Assembly: GCA_034422835.1 (NCBI GenBank)
Contig: DAOUJJ010000001.1
Coordinates: 31,747-95,746, forward strand
Direction of reading: 5' to 3'
Length of the DNA: 64,000 bases
Origin: VXMO01 sp034422835
Lineage (GTDB): Bacteria; Chloroflexota; Dehalococcoidia; UBA6926
The notes under the pieces were generated by a model. It had not been told where the DNA came from and searched no databases. It saw nothing but the letters and a program-made list of their open reading frames with translations. Every line of letters begins with the position of its first letter. Position 1 is the first letter of the stretch. Below, one piece after another: positions 1 to 8,534 of the stretch. The translations under genes were made by a program, and so were the position numbers.

Positions 1-1
1 T

Positions 2-943
2 CTGAACTGGCCGAGCGCGCAGATTCAGAATCGTATCGCGCAATACATCGTTGAGGAAGGTTACGGATATCCGACGGATGTCGTCTTCGGCGCAACGCTG
101 CCGCTGTTGCAGGGCCTGCGTGCCGGTGATACGCACGTGACCATGGAGATCTGGCTGCCGAACCAGGATGCCGCCTGGGTTGACGCGCTGGCCGAGGGAT
201 CGGTGCAGGAAGTCGGCTTTAGTCTGGGCGCAGACTGGCAGTCTGCCTTTGTGATACCGAGGTATCTCCAGGAGCAGCACCCCGATCTGGATAGCATTGA
301 AGACCTCAAGGACGAGCAGTACAAGGCACTGTTTGCCACTGCTGAGACCGACGGCAAGGCCCGGCTGGTTTCCTGCGTCATCGGATGGGCGTGTGAAAAC
401 GTCAATGCCGCGCAGATTGAGGGCTATGGATTGGTGGACCATGTCCACGTCGTGAACCCCGGTGACGGCGCCGCTGCCAACGCAGACCTCTATGGCGCGT
501 ATGAGCGCCAGGAGCCGTGGCTTGGCTACCAGTGGGGCACGAATGATCCGGCGCTCCTCCTTGATCTGGTTCGGCTGGAAGAGCCCCCCTACGATGAGGC
601 CTGCTGGACAGCTATGCAGGCCTTCAGTGACGGCGGCCCCGCCCCAACAGAGGGCTGCGGCTACCGCGACGCCGAGATCAAGATTGCCGTCCGGACAGAC
701 CTCATAGAGCGAGCTCCTGAAGTCATCGACATGTTCGAGCAATGGAGCTTTGACATTCCTCAATTCGGCACGGTCGTGGCGTGGCAGCAGGACAACCCCA
801 ATGCTGACACCGCCGATTCCGCGCTGTGGTGGCTCAACAACAATGCGGATGTCTGGAACACGTGGGTTCCGGATGATATCGCTGATGCCATCCAGGAATC
901 CCTCGATGAGGGCGTGATCCCGGCCGGCTGGCCAACCGAGTAA
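2..943 (+). CDS. Glycine betaine/proline-type ABC transporter substrate-binding protein (5'-truncated)
   Basis: The reading frame is open from the first bases of the window, so the N terminus, including any signal peptide, lies outside it; 313 codons remain. The visible part reads as an OpuAC/ProX-type periplasmic binding protein (PF04069 family): an early LNWPSAQIQ segment, then TLPLLQGLRAGDTHVTMEIWLPN and a Trp-rich C-terminal lobe, as expected for aromatic-cage binding of quaternary amines. It would capture a betaine-like compound outside the membrane and hand it to a permease and ATPase, which are not in this window. A strong hairpin terminator follows the stop. The exact ligand cannot be read from the sequence. 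Confidence 0.8.
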   Translation: MNWPSAQIQNRIAQYIVEEGYGYPTDVVFGATLPLLQGLRAGDTHVTMEIWLPNQDAAWVDALAEGSVQEVGFSLGADWQSAFVIPRYLQEQHPDLDSIEDLKDEQYKALFATAETDGKARLVSCVIGWACENVNAAQIEGYGLVDHVHVVNPGDGAAANADLYGAYERQEPWLGYQWGTNDPALLLDLVRLEEPPYDEACWTAMQAFSDGGPAPTEGCGYRDAEIKIAVRTDLIERAPEVIDMFEQWSFDIPQFGTVVAWQQDNPNADTADSALWWLNNNADVWNTWVPDDIADAIQESLDEGVIPAGWPTE

Positions 944-954
944 ACACGGTTCTT

Positions 955-1001
955 AGTGTCCTCTGCTGCCGATTGCACACCAATCGGCAGCAGAGGACAC
1001 T
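955..1001 (+). terminator. Perfect 21-bp hairpin after the binding-protein gene
   Basis: Bases 955-975 and 981-1001 are perfect inverted complements of 21 nt around a 5-nt loop (CACAC). It lies 12 nt after the stop of the substrate-binding protein. Only a short TTTGTG follows, so the U-tract is weak, but stem length and position fit an intrinsic terminator. Confidence 0.75.
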
Positions 1002-1065
1002 TTGTGCTACTCTCCGCGCAGCGCGGTGGTTGACTGCGTGATGGGGACTGAGAGGCGGAGGGCTT

Positions 1066-2265
1066 ATGGGCAGCATCGACTATTCCCGTTTTTGGACGGT
1101 TCCTGAGAGGCCCGTGCCCACGTGGCAGGAAGAAGTCTTCCAGTACGATTTCGGCGGTGCTAATCCCGGCCCGGACGTCATGCCGATTGAGGAGCTGGCG
1201 GAAGCCGCGCGGGCAGTCATCCACGAAGAGAAGGAAATCATCGCCCGCTACCCACCCACGTATGGCCCTGTCCGCACGCGTGAGATCATCCTCCACAAGA
1301 TGGCGGCGCACCGCGGCATGACGTGGCCGACCATCACCGAGGTGCTCACCACCAACGGCTCCGCGCAGGGCATCACGCTCTGCCTTGAAACCCTTACCAA
1401 CCCGGGCGATACGATCATCACCGATCGGTTCTTCTACCAGGGCGCAGTGCGGGCATTCATTGCTCGCGGACTCCGCATTGTCACCATCGACAGAGATGGG
1501 GACGGGATGCGGATGGACCTTCTTGAACAGAAGCTCAGCGAACTCAAGGCCGAGGGCGTCACTCCCAAGTTCATCTATACGATTCCCAGCCCGCAGAACC
1601 CGGACGGGTCCATCATGCCGTCCGACCATCGAGAGAAAATGCTCGCCCTCGCGCGGGAATATGACACGCTGATTCTTGAAGATGACTGCTACGTGGATCA
1701 GATGCTGGACGTGGATGAGATGCCCCCTGCCATCGCGTCACTTGACGGAGCGCAGGAACGCGTCATCTACATCGCCACGTTCTCCAAGATTCTCTCCCCC
1801 GGCGTCCGCGTGGCCTGGGTGGCAGGAGACGAGCGCCTCATTGAGCGCATGGCGGCGTACAAGCAGGATGTCGGCAATGACTACCTCTCCGGCCTCATTG
1901 TCGCTAAGTTCATGGAAGACCACATGGACGCCCGCATCAGCCACCTGAACGACAGGATGCGGCATAAGCGAGACACGATGATCGCCGCGCTCGGGGAGAA
2001 CTTCGGACCGCTTGTACGCATGACGATTCCCAAGGCGGGCATGTTTGTCTGGGCGGAGTTCCCGGAGAACATAGACATGCAGGCGCTTGAGCCGGTAACG
2101 CAGGAACGAGGTGTGCGCTACCTAGGCGGGCACCAGTTCTCGCCCATTGGAGAGGGTTCACAGCGGGCGCGACTTAACTACAGCTTCCCCACACCCCAGG
2201 AAATCCAGGACGGCATTGGCCTGCTCGCCAACGTGATGCGCGAAGAGGGGACTCTGCCGGACTAG
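1066..2265 (+). CDS. PLP-dependent aminotransferase, class I/II (2-aminoadipate/MocR-like group)
   Basis: A 399-residue fold-type I aminotransferase. Visible family marks are the GSAQGI turn, the IPSPQNPDGS stretch, the LEDDCY aspartate segment that contacts the pyridine nitrogen, and ATFSKILSPGVRVAW, whose Lys is the PLP Schiff-base residue. Length is normal for the family. The ATG follows a purine-rich AGAGGCGGAGGG. It would move an amino group between an amino acid and a 2-oxo acid in the cytoplasm; the substrate is not evident, and both LysN-like 2-aminoadipate and aromatic or branched aminotransferases are possible. Its stop overlaps the stop of the convergent amidohydrolase gene. Confidence 0.85.
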   Translation: MGSIDYSRFWTVPERPVPTWQEEVFQYDFGGANPGPDVMPIEELAEAARAVIHEEKEIIARYPPTYGPVRTREIILHKMAAHRGMTWPTITEVLTTNGSAQGITLCLETLTNPGDTIITDRFFYQGAVRAFIARGLRIVTIDRDGDGMRMDLLEQKLSELKAEGVTPKFIYTIPSPQNPDGSIMPSDHREKMLALAREYDTLILEDDCYVDQMLDVDEMPPAIASLDGAQERVIYIATFSKILSPGVRVAWVAGDERLIERMAAYKQDVGNDYLSGLIVAKFMEDHMDARISHLNDRMRHKRDTMIAALGENFGPLVRMTIPKAGMFVWAEFPENIDMQALEPVTQERGVRYLGGHQFSPIGEGSQRARLNYSFPTPQEIQDGIGLLANVMREEGTLPD

Positions 2266-3638
2266 ATAACAGGCCAGCGGGGCGGGAATGACGTGTTGGT
2301 GCGCTCCAGCATGGACTCTCCATGACGCTGCACCCGCTGCGCCAGCTCCCACTCATCGACAAATGTCGCCTCTCCACCCTCGACGACCGTTCGCCCGTTT
2401 ACAATCACCGTGTGGACGCTGCGACCGTCCGCGTTGTACACAAGGCTGTTTACCGGATTGAACAGTGTTCGCCATTGCGCCCGGCGCGTGTCGAACAGCA
2501 CAAGATCAGCCTTCTTGTCAGGCTCGATGGAGCCGATTTCATCATCCAGTCCGAGAGCCGTCGCTCCGCCAATCGTCGCCATTTCCAGCGCGGCCTCTGC
2601 GGGAACCATCCGTGTGTCCGTCCGGGCGTCCTTGAACAGGATGGCAATGAGATACATGGACCGGAGCGTTTCAATGAGGTTCGAGTTATTTCCCGCATCC
2701 GTGCCGAGTCCCAGCGTCACGCCGCTCCGGAGCATCTCCGGCGCCATTCCCTGTTGTGAAAGGCCGGAGCCCATCTTCATCGCTGCCGTTGGGCACAATA
2801 TGCCTTTCGTGTTAGTGCGCGCCATGGAGGCAACCTCTTTGCCATCCAATCCTATGATGTGTGACAGCACCACGTTATCTCCGAGGATGCCCTGGTCTTC
2901 CAGCCACATAGTTGGGCGGATGTTGTAGTTCTCAAGGAACGCGCGCACCGTGCCCGGGGCGTTCCCGTGATGCAGAGTGAGCCGCGTGTCCATGGAATCG
3001 GCCAACGCCTTTAGCTCCCGGAGCAGGGCCGGCGAGCAGTAGTCGACGGAGAACGGCATTGCCCACACGTGAACGCGCCCGTCAAGGCCGCCGTCGTATG
3101 CGTCGATTGTTCGCCCCGTCAGCGCGACGGCCTCTCCCGTGTCGTAGACGGGCAGGTTGAGCGGGTTCGTCCGATCCGTGACCTGCCTTCCGACGACGAT
3201 GCGGCAGCCGGCCATTTCATAGGCGTTCATGCAGGCATCAAGGAATCGTGTGCTCCCGGGGTCCACGAACGTCGTCGTCCCCCCACGCAGCAATTCCGTA
3301 ATGCCCAAGAGGGATGTGTCGTGCTCCTCCTCCTCCGTCATGGACTGTTGCAGGGCAAAAACGTTGCTCAAATAGTCCCGGGGGCTGAGATCGTCGGGGA
3401 AGATGCCGCGCGTCGCGTGCGCATAGGAAATGTGCATGTGTCCGTTGACGAACCCGGGCGTAATCACCATCTCCCGCGCGTCGATGACCCGCTCGGCCGG
3501 CGCGTTCGCCAGATCCACAGCCTTGCCGACGTGCGTGATGCGATCGTCATCGAAAATGATCGTTCCATCGCTGATGATGCGGCGTGACGCGTTCATCGTC
3601 AGGATGAACTTGGCGTTGGCGATTTTAACGCGTGCCAT
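2262..3638 (-). CDS. Amidohydrolase of the TrzA/AtzA / S-adenosylhomocysteine deaminase type
   Basis: A 458-residue metal-dependent hydrolase. It has the HxH pair in GFVNGHMHISYAH, a later LHHGN histidine, the VVLSHIIG histidine and the GLGTDAGNNSN aspartate, in the order of the amidohydrolase superfamily. The N- and C-terminal parts form the usual small beta-domain (ending ADLVLFD ... VIVNGRTVVEGG). These enzymes hydrolyse C-N or C-Cl bonds on purine-, pterin- or triazine-like rings. I chose the ATG at 3638, whose product starts MARVKIANAKF; an upstream in-frame start would overlap the preceding peptidase gene. It follows an M20 peptidase on the same strand, which suggests a joint catabolic role, but the substrate is unknown. 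Confidence 0.85.
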   Translation of the reverse strand: MARVKIANAKFILTMNASRRIISDGTIIFDDDRITHVGKAVDLANAPAERVIDAREMVITPGFVNGHMHISYAHATRGIFPDDLSPRDYLSNVFALQQSMTEEEEHDTSLLGITELLRGGTTTFVDPGSTRFLDACMNAYEMAGCRIVVGRQVTDRTNPLNLPVYDTGEAVALTGRTIDAYDGGLDGRVHVWAMPFSVDYCSPALLRELKALADSMDTRLTLHHGNAPGTVRAFLENYNIRPTMWLEDQGILGDNVVLSHIIGLDGKEVASMARTNTKGILCPTAAMKMGSGLSQQGMAPEMLRSGVTLGLGTDAGNNSNLIETLRSMYLIAILFKDARTDTRMVPAEAALEMATIGGATALGLDDEIGSIEPDKKADLVLFDTRRAQWRTLFNPVNSLVYNADGRSVHTVIVNGRTVVEGGEATFVDEWELAQRVQRHGESMLERTNTSFPPRWPVI

Positions 3639-3660
3639 TGAAGCAGCCGTCCGTACGGTG

Positions 3661-4890
3661 TCAGTTAAGGTCCCGCGCCTCAAAGTCCGCGCGGACCGCC
3701 TGGAGGAAATCAGCATCTGTCAGCGCGTCTATACCGGTCAGCGCCAGCGACTTCGCCACGCCCAGCGCGCTCTCATGCGCCAGATCAGACAGCGCCGCCT
3801 CCGTCATCTGGATCGAATGCGCCGGTATAGGCGTCTCGCTGACCGCAAAGTTCACTGCAAATGACGGCATCCGCTGGCTCACGTTTCCGAAATCCGTCGA
3901 TGCGCCGCCGCGGGAGCCGGGCCGTGGGTCATGGACGTGCATTCCCACAGCCTCTGCGTACTGCCGCGCTGCGCGAGTGAGAGGCTCGTTTGGCCGCACG
4001 TTCTCATACATCGGATGCGCGTCCAGGATTTCAAGCGTTGCGCCTGTCAGCGTCGCCGCTCCTTCCGCCACCTGTTTCACCTTCTCTACCACCTCACCAA
4101 GGTAGTCGCGGTCACGCGAACGCAGCATGAAATTCGCGGCGGCGAAGTCCGGGACGATGTTCGGCGCCCGGCCGCCGTCCGTGATGATGCCGTGAATACG
4201 GACATCCTCTCGAAGGTGCTGTCTGAGGGCATCGATTCCGGTGAAAAGGTGGATGACGGAGTTGAGCGCGTTGATGCCGTGGTGGGGAGAGACGGCGGCG
4301 TGAGCGGCCTTGCCATGGTAGGCAAATCGATAGCCGACCATTGCCAAGCTCCAGCTCTCTTCAATTGGGATCGAGTTGGGGATGACGGTGCGGTTGGCCG
4401 CCGGATGTGATGAGAGCGCAACATCCACGTCGCCGAATGATCCCGCATCGATCATCCGGATCTTTCCCCCGCCGCCTTCTTCCGCCGGCGTCCCGAGCAC
4501 CTGTATCGTGCCCGGCAGTCGCGGCATCAGGGCCTTGAGGGCAAGCGCCGCGCCGATATTGGAGATTGCGATCAGATTGTGGCCGCAGCCATGGCCGATC
4601 TCCGGGAGAGCATCATACTCAGCCAGGAAAGCAACAGTCGGCCCCGATCCGGCGCCGCCCTCGAGCGTTGCCCGGAAAGCGGTCTCAACGCCTCCGGTCC
4701 CACGTTCAACCGTGAACCCGTGCCGTTCCATTGCGTCTGCCAACAACGCGGACGAATAGAACTCCTCGTAGTTGAGTTCAGGATGCGCGTGAACGTCCTT
4801 GCTGATGCGAATAAGCTCATCGCTCAACTCGTCGACTGCCACTGAGACGGCTGACACAAACTCGTTCGGTTTCAAATCCGACGTAGCCAC
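3661..4890 (-). CDS. M20 family amidohydrolase/aminoacylase-type metallopeptidase
   Basis: A 409-residue M20D-like enzyme (hippurate hydrolase / AbgA group). Metal-site marks are GHGCGHN near residue 100, the TPAEEGGGGK acidic pair, a SSHPAAN histidine and a C-terminal GGASTDFGNVS ... HSIQM segment. A dimerisation domain sits in the middle. It would cleave the amide of N-acyl or peptidyl amino acids in the cytoplasm. The start is a GTG preceded by an AGAGGGGGC purine tract. It lies 22 nt upstream of the amidohydrolase gene and downstream of rpiB on the same strand, so the three may be co-transcribed. The acyl substrate cannot be inferred. Confidence 0.87.
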   Translation of the reverse strand: MATSDLKPNEFVSAVSVAVDELSDELIRISKDVHAHPELNYEEFYSSALLADAMERHGFTVERGTGGVETAFRATLEGGAGSGPTVAFLAEYDALPEIGHGCGHNLIAISNIGAALALKALMPRLPGTIQVLGTPAEEGGGGKIRMIDAGSFGDVDVALSSHPAANRTVIPNSIPIEESWSLAMVGYRFAYHGKAAHAAVSPHHGINALNSVIHLFTGIDALRQHLREDVRIHGIITDGGRAPNIVPDFAAANFMLRSRDRDYLGEVVEKVKQVAEGAATLTGATLEILDAHPMYENVRPNEPLTRAARQYAEAVGMHVHDPRPGSRGGASTDFGNVSQRMPSFAVNFAVSETPIPAHSIQMTEAALSDLAHESALGVAKSLALTGIDALTDADFLQAVRADFEARDLN

Positions 4891-4925
4891 AGGATGCCCC
4901 CTCTGATTCCCTCACAAGCCCTTAG

Positions 4926-5387
4926 CTATTGCGGCGTGCCGCCCGATGCCTCGATCGATTTGACCTTTTCGAGGCGGCGCGCATGACGTTCCTCTTCCGT
5001 GAAAGCGGCGGTGACGAATGCGGCCACGACGCTGTCGGCAAGCGCTGAGCCGATGATGCGTGAACCGATGCACAGAACATTCATATCGTCATGTTCCACG
5101 CCCTGTCTCGCGGAATACGTGTCATGGCAGACGCCGGCGCGCACGCCTCGTACTTTGTTGGCGACGATGCTTGCCCCAACGCCGCTTCCGCACAGCACAA
5201 CGCCGCGGTCTGCGCGGCCCTCCGCCACCTCTGTAGCCACGGCTAGAGCAAAGTCCGGGTAGTCGTCATTCGCATCATATTCGTGCGCGCCGAAATCGAC
5301 CGGCGTGTGCGCCAACGCGGCGATGCGTGTGATAACCGTTTCCTTGAGCGGGAGACCTGCGTGGTCAGCCCCTACGGCGATCTTCAC
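4926..5387 (-). CDS. rpiB: Ribose-5-phosphate isomerase B (RpiB/LacAB family)
   Basis: A 153-residue protein starting MKIAVGADHAGLPLKE, the standard RpiB N terminus. It carries the CGSGVGASIVANKVRGVRAG phosphate-binding and active-site loop with its Cys, and the HDDMNVLCIGSR segment. It interconverts ribose 5-phosphate and ribulose 5-phosphate (or an analogous aldo/keto sugar phosphate) in the cytoplasm. The GTG start at 5387 is chosen because AAGGAG lies 9 nt upstream and family homology begins exactly there. A longer frame to 5462 would overlap the upstream membrane-protein gene. LacA/B or allose isomerase activity cannot be excluded. Confidence 0.9.
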   Translation of the reverse strand: MKIAVGADHAGLPLKETVITRIAALAHTPVDFGAHEYDANDDYPDFALAVATEVAEGRADRGVVLCGSGVGASIVANKVRGVRAGVCHDTYSARQGVEHDDMNVLCIGSRIIGSALADSVVAAFVTAAFTEEERHARRLEKVKSIEASGGTPQ

Positions 5388-5403
5388 GGAATGACACTCC
5401 TTC

Positions 5404-6147
5404 TTAGCCCAGGAAAGTTCCTGCGATGTCCGGCGCAATCCGCCCAAGCCATGAAAGAGCAATCATCTTGATGATTGAGGCAACGATGACGTAGATGAAG
5501 AAGGCAATCACCGGGAAGCGTGAAATGCCTGCGATGGCGCTGATAGCGTCGCCGGGCGCAAAGGGAATCAGGTTGCCGAGGACTAGAATGACCGCGCCCC
5601 ATCTACTATGGAAGAGGTCCGTCATCCACTGTTTGATTCTGCTCGATTCTCCCATCGCGCCGCGACCGACCACTCCGGCAAGGTATGCCGTGCTGGCGCC
5701 GAGTCCGGTGCCGATGCCCGTTACAACGCCCAGCCGCCATGGGTCGATGATCTCCGCCATGCTGAGGATGATCAGGATGCCGGGCGCGGGCAGCACGACC
5801 GTCGCGCTTGACGTCAGGCTGACGACGAAAGCGCCGATCAGGCCGAGTTGTTCAACGCGCGCCTCGTCCGCGTTTAGATATGCGACGAATAAGCCGCCGG
5901 CGACAAGGAATGTGCCAAAAAAGAGACCACTCAGGGCGATCTTTATCTGCATCGTCAGACGGAACTTGGTGGGGCGGAACCTGCTCAAGCGATCGCGCAA
6001 ATGCTCAACTTCATCGGGACGGCGCACGCCGGTGCGTCCACGTCGGCGGCCCGCGGTGCGCGCAGGCGCAACGCGATTGGGGTCCATTTGTGGCGCGTCC
6101 GGAGCGCGCCGTGTCACAGACGATAGCCCTGTCCAGCGGGTGGCCAC
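5404..6147 (-). CDS. DedA-like/VTT-domain small membrane protein
   Basis: Up to 247 residues. An Arg-rich cytoplasmic N terminus of about 65 residues precedes a hydrophobic segment near residues 68-90, then the VTT (SNARE-associated) core: PAPGILIILSMAEIIDPWR, GTGLGASTAYLAG, GNLIPFAPGDAISAIAG and a final helix. VTT proteins are inner-membrane proteins linked to lipid scrambling and membrane homeostasis. The start at 6147 is a GTG; ATGs at 6087 or 5952 would remove part or all of the basic leader, so the N terminus is uncertain. It precedes rpiB by 16 nt, which suggests co-transcription without an obvious shared function. Confidence 0.75.
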   Translation of the reverse strand: MATRWTGLSSVTRRAPDAPQMDPNRVAPARTAGRRRGRTGVRRPDEVEHLRDRLSRFRPTKFRLTMQIKIALSGLFFGTFLVAGGLFVAYLNADEARVEQLGLIGAFVVSLTSSATVVLPAPGILIILSMAEIIDPWRLGVVTGIGTGLGASTAYLAGVVGRGAMGESSRIKQWMTDLFHSRWGAVILVLGNLIPFAPGDAISAIAGISRFPVIAFFIYVIVASIIKMIALSWLGRIAPDIAGTFLG

Positions 6148-6251
6148 GATGAACTTCCCCTTTGCGCTGATTGAGGAGGCAGAACCACCTACACGTGGCG
6201 GCCTCCACTCCTCACCTCGTTCTATCTTATGACATTTCCGCTAGTGACTTG

Positions 6252-7190
6252 TCAGAGAGTGAACGCCTCATCAACCTTGTCTAACAGGCTCGTCGGCTCG
6301 ATGCCAAATGCTTTACGCATCACAGAGGGATCAGTCCGGTTATCGCGAGTGAGCTGACGCAATTCAGATGCCGTGACCATTGCTCTCTTGCCCACCAGCC
6401 GTGGGAGACCCGCCCCGGCTAACAGCAGGGGTGATCGGAGCGGCAACATAACTCGTTTGAGCCTGAGTTGGCGCAGAGCCAGCCTGACGAGTTCCCTGTA
6501 CGTCCATGTGTCCGGCCCACCAAGTTCGTATGTGCCGCCCAGCAAAGTCCCGTCTCGCAGCGCGGCGGCAACACACAGCGCGGCATCATCACGCCAGATC
6601 GGTTGATACAACCCATCCTGACGCGGCACGACTGCGAACGGCCACGTGCTCTTTAGGCTCCTTGCCATGCGATCAAACATGCTGCCACGCACGCCGAAGA
6701 TAACGGATGGACGCAAGATGACCCAATCCAGACCTGACTCGCGCGTTTCGTGCTCCGCCAAACCGCGCGTCCGCTCAAACGCGTCAGGAGAATCCGGGTC
6801 CGCCCCGATGCCCGTCACGTGGATGAACCGCCGGACACCTGCCTGACGAGCCGCCTGAATGACAGCCCGCGTGCCCTCCAGAAACACTCCGCCAAAGGTC
6901 TGCGCGTGTCCAGTCTCGCGCAGTATTCCGACGAGATGCACGACGGCATCCACGCCACTGAGTGCCGCCGCCAGAGCGTTGACATCGCGAATATCGCCAT
7001 CAAAGGGCGCTATACCCGGCGAAACACGTGCTTGCGTGGCTCGCCGTGAGTAGACGCGCACGGAATGACCCTCTGCGAGCAGGCAATCTGCCACCACAGT
7101 ACCCATAACCCCCGTTCCACCTGTGACAAGTACGGTAGAATGGAAGTCGGCGCGGGAAGGCCGGTCAACGCGGCTGCCTGGAGCGGCCAT
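6252..7190 (-). CDS. NAD(P)-binding epimerase/dehydratase-like protein (NDUFA9/YbjT-like atypical SDR)
   Basis: A 312-residue Rossmann protein. TVLVTGGTGVMGTVVADCL near the N terminus gives the GxxGxxG nucleotide loop, followed by VVHLVGILRE and GVRRFIHVTGIGAD, typical of complex-I 39-kDa-like and YbjT-like atypical short-chain dehydrogenases. The catalytic Tyr-x-x-x-Lys of classical SDRs is not evident. Family members bind NAD(P)H in a structural or redox role. The ATG at 7190 was chosen over a TTG two codons upstream. The gene stands alone; a divergent lipoprotein gene begins 76 nt away. The function is not specific. Confidence 0.75.
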   Translation of the reverse strand: MAAPGSRVDRPSRADFHSTVLVTGGTGVMGTVVADCLLAEGHSVRVYSRRATQARVSPGIAPFDGDIRDVNALAAALSGVDAVVHLVGILRETGHAQTFGGVFLEGTRAVIQAARQAGVRRFIHVTGIGADPDSPDAFERTRGLAEHETRESGLDWVILRPSVIFGVRGSMFDRMARSLKSTWPFAVVPRQDGLYQPIWRDDAALCVAAALRDGTLLGGTYELGGPDTWTYRELVRLALRQLRLKRVMLPLRSPLLLAGAGLPRLVGKRAMVTASELRQLTRDNRTDPSVMRKAFGIEPTSLLDKVDEAFTL

Positions 7191-7266
7191 TGTCAAAGTA
7201 TAGCTGCCAGCAGGCAGGACATGCGGTTCTTGCGCTAGTCAACAGGAGAAGAGTGGGCACCGGTTT

Positions 7267-8463
7267 ATGATGTCGGAGAGTAGGCGCGCTAATGGATTGC
7301 CGAGACGTGTGCTGCTCGGCGTGATTGCAGTGGGCATCGTGCTTGCCATCGGGCTGAGCGGCGCCTGCGATGGAGAGCCGCCGACTCCTACCCCGACGGC
7401 GACACCCAGCCCCACGTATACTCCGATCCCGACCAACACACCCACCGTGACGCCCACGCCAACCGTGACGCCCACGCCCACCGCCACGCCGCGCCCGCCT
7501 TTGCCCACAGCAACACCCCTGCCAACTCCCACCGCAACGCCAAAGCCAATCCGGACTCCTGAAGAAGTGGTCGCGGAGGTGGGGGATTCCATTGTTCGCA
7601 TCAATGTTGGAAACCTCCAGGGGACAGGGTTCGTTCTGGACGAAGATGGGCACATTGTCACAAGCTCTGAACTCATCCCATTGGATGCCAGGGAAATCCA
7701 GGTCACACATGCAACGACCGGTTCGGTGCTCGCCACTCTTGTCGGCCGGGACGAACTTCGAGATGTGGCCCTCCTGCGACTCGCCGTTGACGCAGAGATT
7801 CCACCGCTAAACCCTGTGGCGGACGCGTTTGTTCCCGCGGGCGAAAGTATTGTCGCCGTTGGGTACCCCGGTGGAGCCGGTGGACAAGTGCCAACCGGTG
7901 CGAGCGGAAGGATTCAGGCCCGGCATGAGATCGGGGTAACGTTGTTCTTCCAGGTTGATAGACAATTCGCAGAAGGCCTGAGCGGCGCTCCCATCTTCAA
8001 CCTGAATACGGATGTTGTCGGCGTCGTCTCGCCGAGAATCGTGGAAGTACTTGGGCCCGGCTCCGCCGCATCCGGTCTGGGCGTTGCAATCCGATCGATC
8101 CTGTCCAACGCAGATGACCTCAAGCGGGGCGCCACCTGTTTCCGCCCGCACACCCCGCCGGCGTCCAGCATCAATGCCCAGCCAATCCAGGGACAGATCT
8201 ATACCGGAGAAATCTCAGTCAACGGTCAGCCTGCCCCTCCGGGGACAACTATTCAGATGCGCGTTGAGGGCTACATCACTCCTATTATTTCCGTTGGCGA
8301 AGAGGGCAGAATACCCTTCATAACGGTCCAACCGCCGGAAAGCCAGGGGTATGTCGGGCGTCCTGTCCAGGTCTACGTCAACTGCTTCGAGATCCCCGTC
8401 GAGACCGAGTTCATATCCAGCCTTAACGACCCCATTGTGGTCCTGGATATTGATCTCACATAA
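7267..8463 (+). CDS. Trypsin-like (HtrA-type fold) lipoprotein with Thr-Pro linker; catalytic His missing
   Basis: 398 residues. Residues 14-33 form a hydrophobic export segment ending LSGAC, a lipobox-like site, so the protein is probably lipid-anchored outside the membrane. Residues about 38-94 are a Thr/Pro linker. Then comes a chymotrypsin-fold domain: GTGFVLDEDGHIVT, LRDVALLRL with Asp166, and EGLSGAPIF with Ser239. Where HtrA enzymes have the triad His (TNNHVV), this protein reads TSSELI, with Glu135. Asp and Ser are kept but the general base is gone, so proteolysis is doubtful and a binding role is possible. About 110 residues follow, beginning near PASSINAQPIQG, and look like a separate beta-rich domain. 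No PDZ domain is seen. Confidence 0.8.
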   Translation: MMSESRRANGLPRRVLLGVIAVGIVLAIGLSGACDGEPPTPTPTATPSPTYTPIPTNTPTVTPTPTVTPTPTATPRPPLPTATPLPTPTATPKPIRTPEEVVAEVGDSIVRINVGNLQGTGFVLDEDGHIVTSSELIPLDAREIQVTHATTGSVLATLVGRDELRDVALLRLAVDAEIPPLNPVADAFVPAGESIVAVGYPGGAGGQVPTGASGRIQARHEIGVTLFFQVDRQFAEGLSGAPIFNLNTDVVGVVSPRIVEVLGPGSAASGLGVAIRSILSNADDLKRGATCFRPHTPPASSINAQPIQGQIYTGEISVNGQPAPPGTTIQMRVEGYITPIISVGEEGRIPFITVQPPESQGYVGRPVQVYVNCFEIPVETEFISSLNDPIVVLDIDLT

Positions 8464-8534
8464 CGACTGAGTAGCGCGGCGCGTCCTCCGTTCTGCACCC
8501 GTAGCGATCGACAGCACACATCTTCAGCAAGCAC

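Noticed and set aside
5404..6147. An undecaprenyl pyrophosphate phosphatase reading of the VTT protein
   Set aside because: The visible core matches VTT/DedA-like sequence, not BacA or PAP2 motifs.
7239..7736. Minus-strand frame with VGVGV-type repeats, which looks like a repetitive protein
   Set aside because: It is the antisense of the Thr-Pro linker of the plus-strand lipoprotein and has no independent support.
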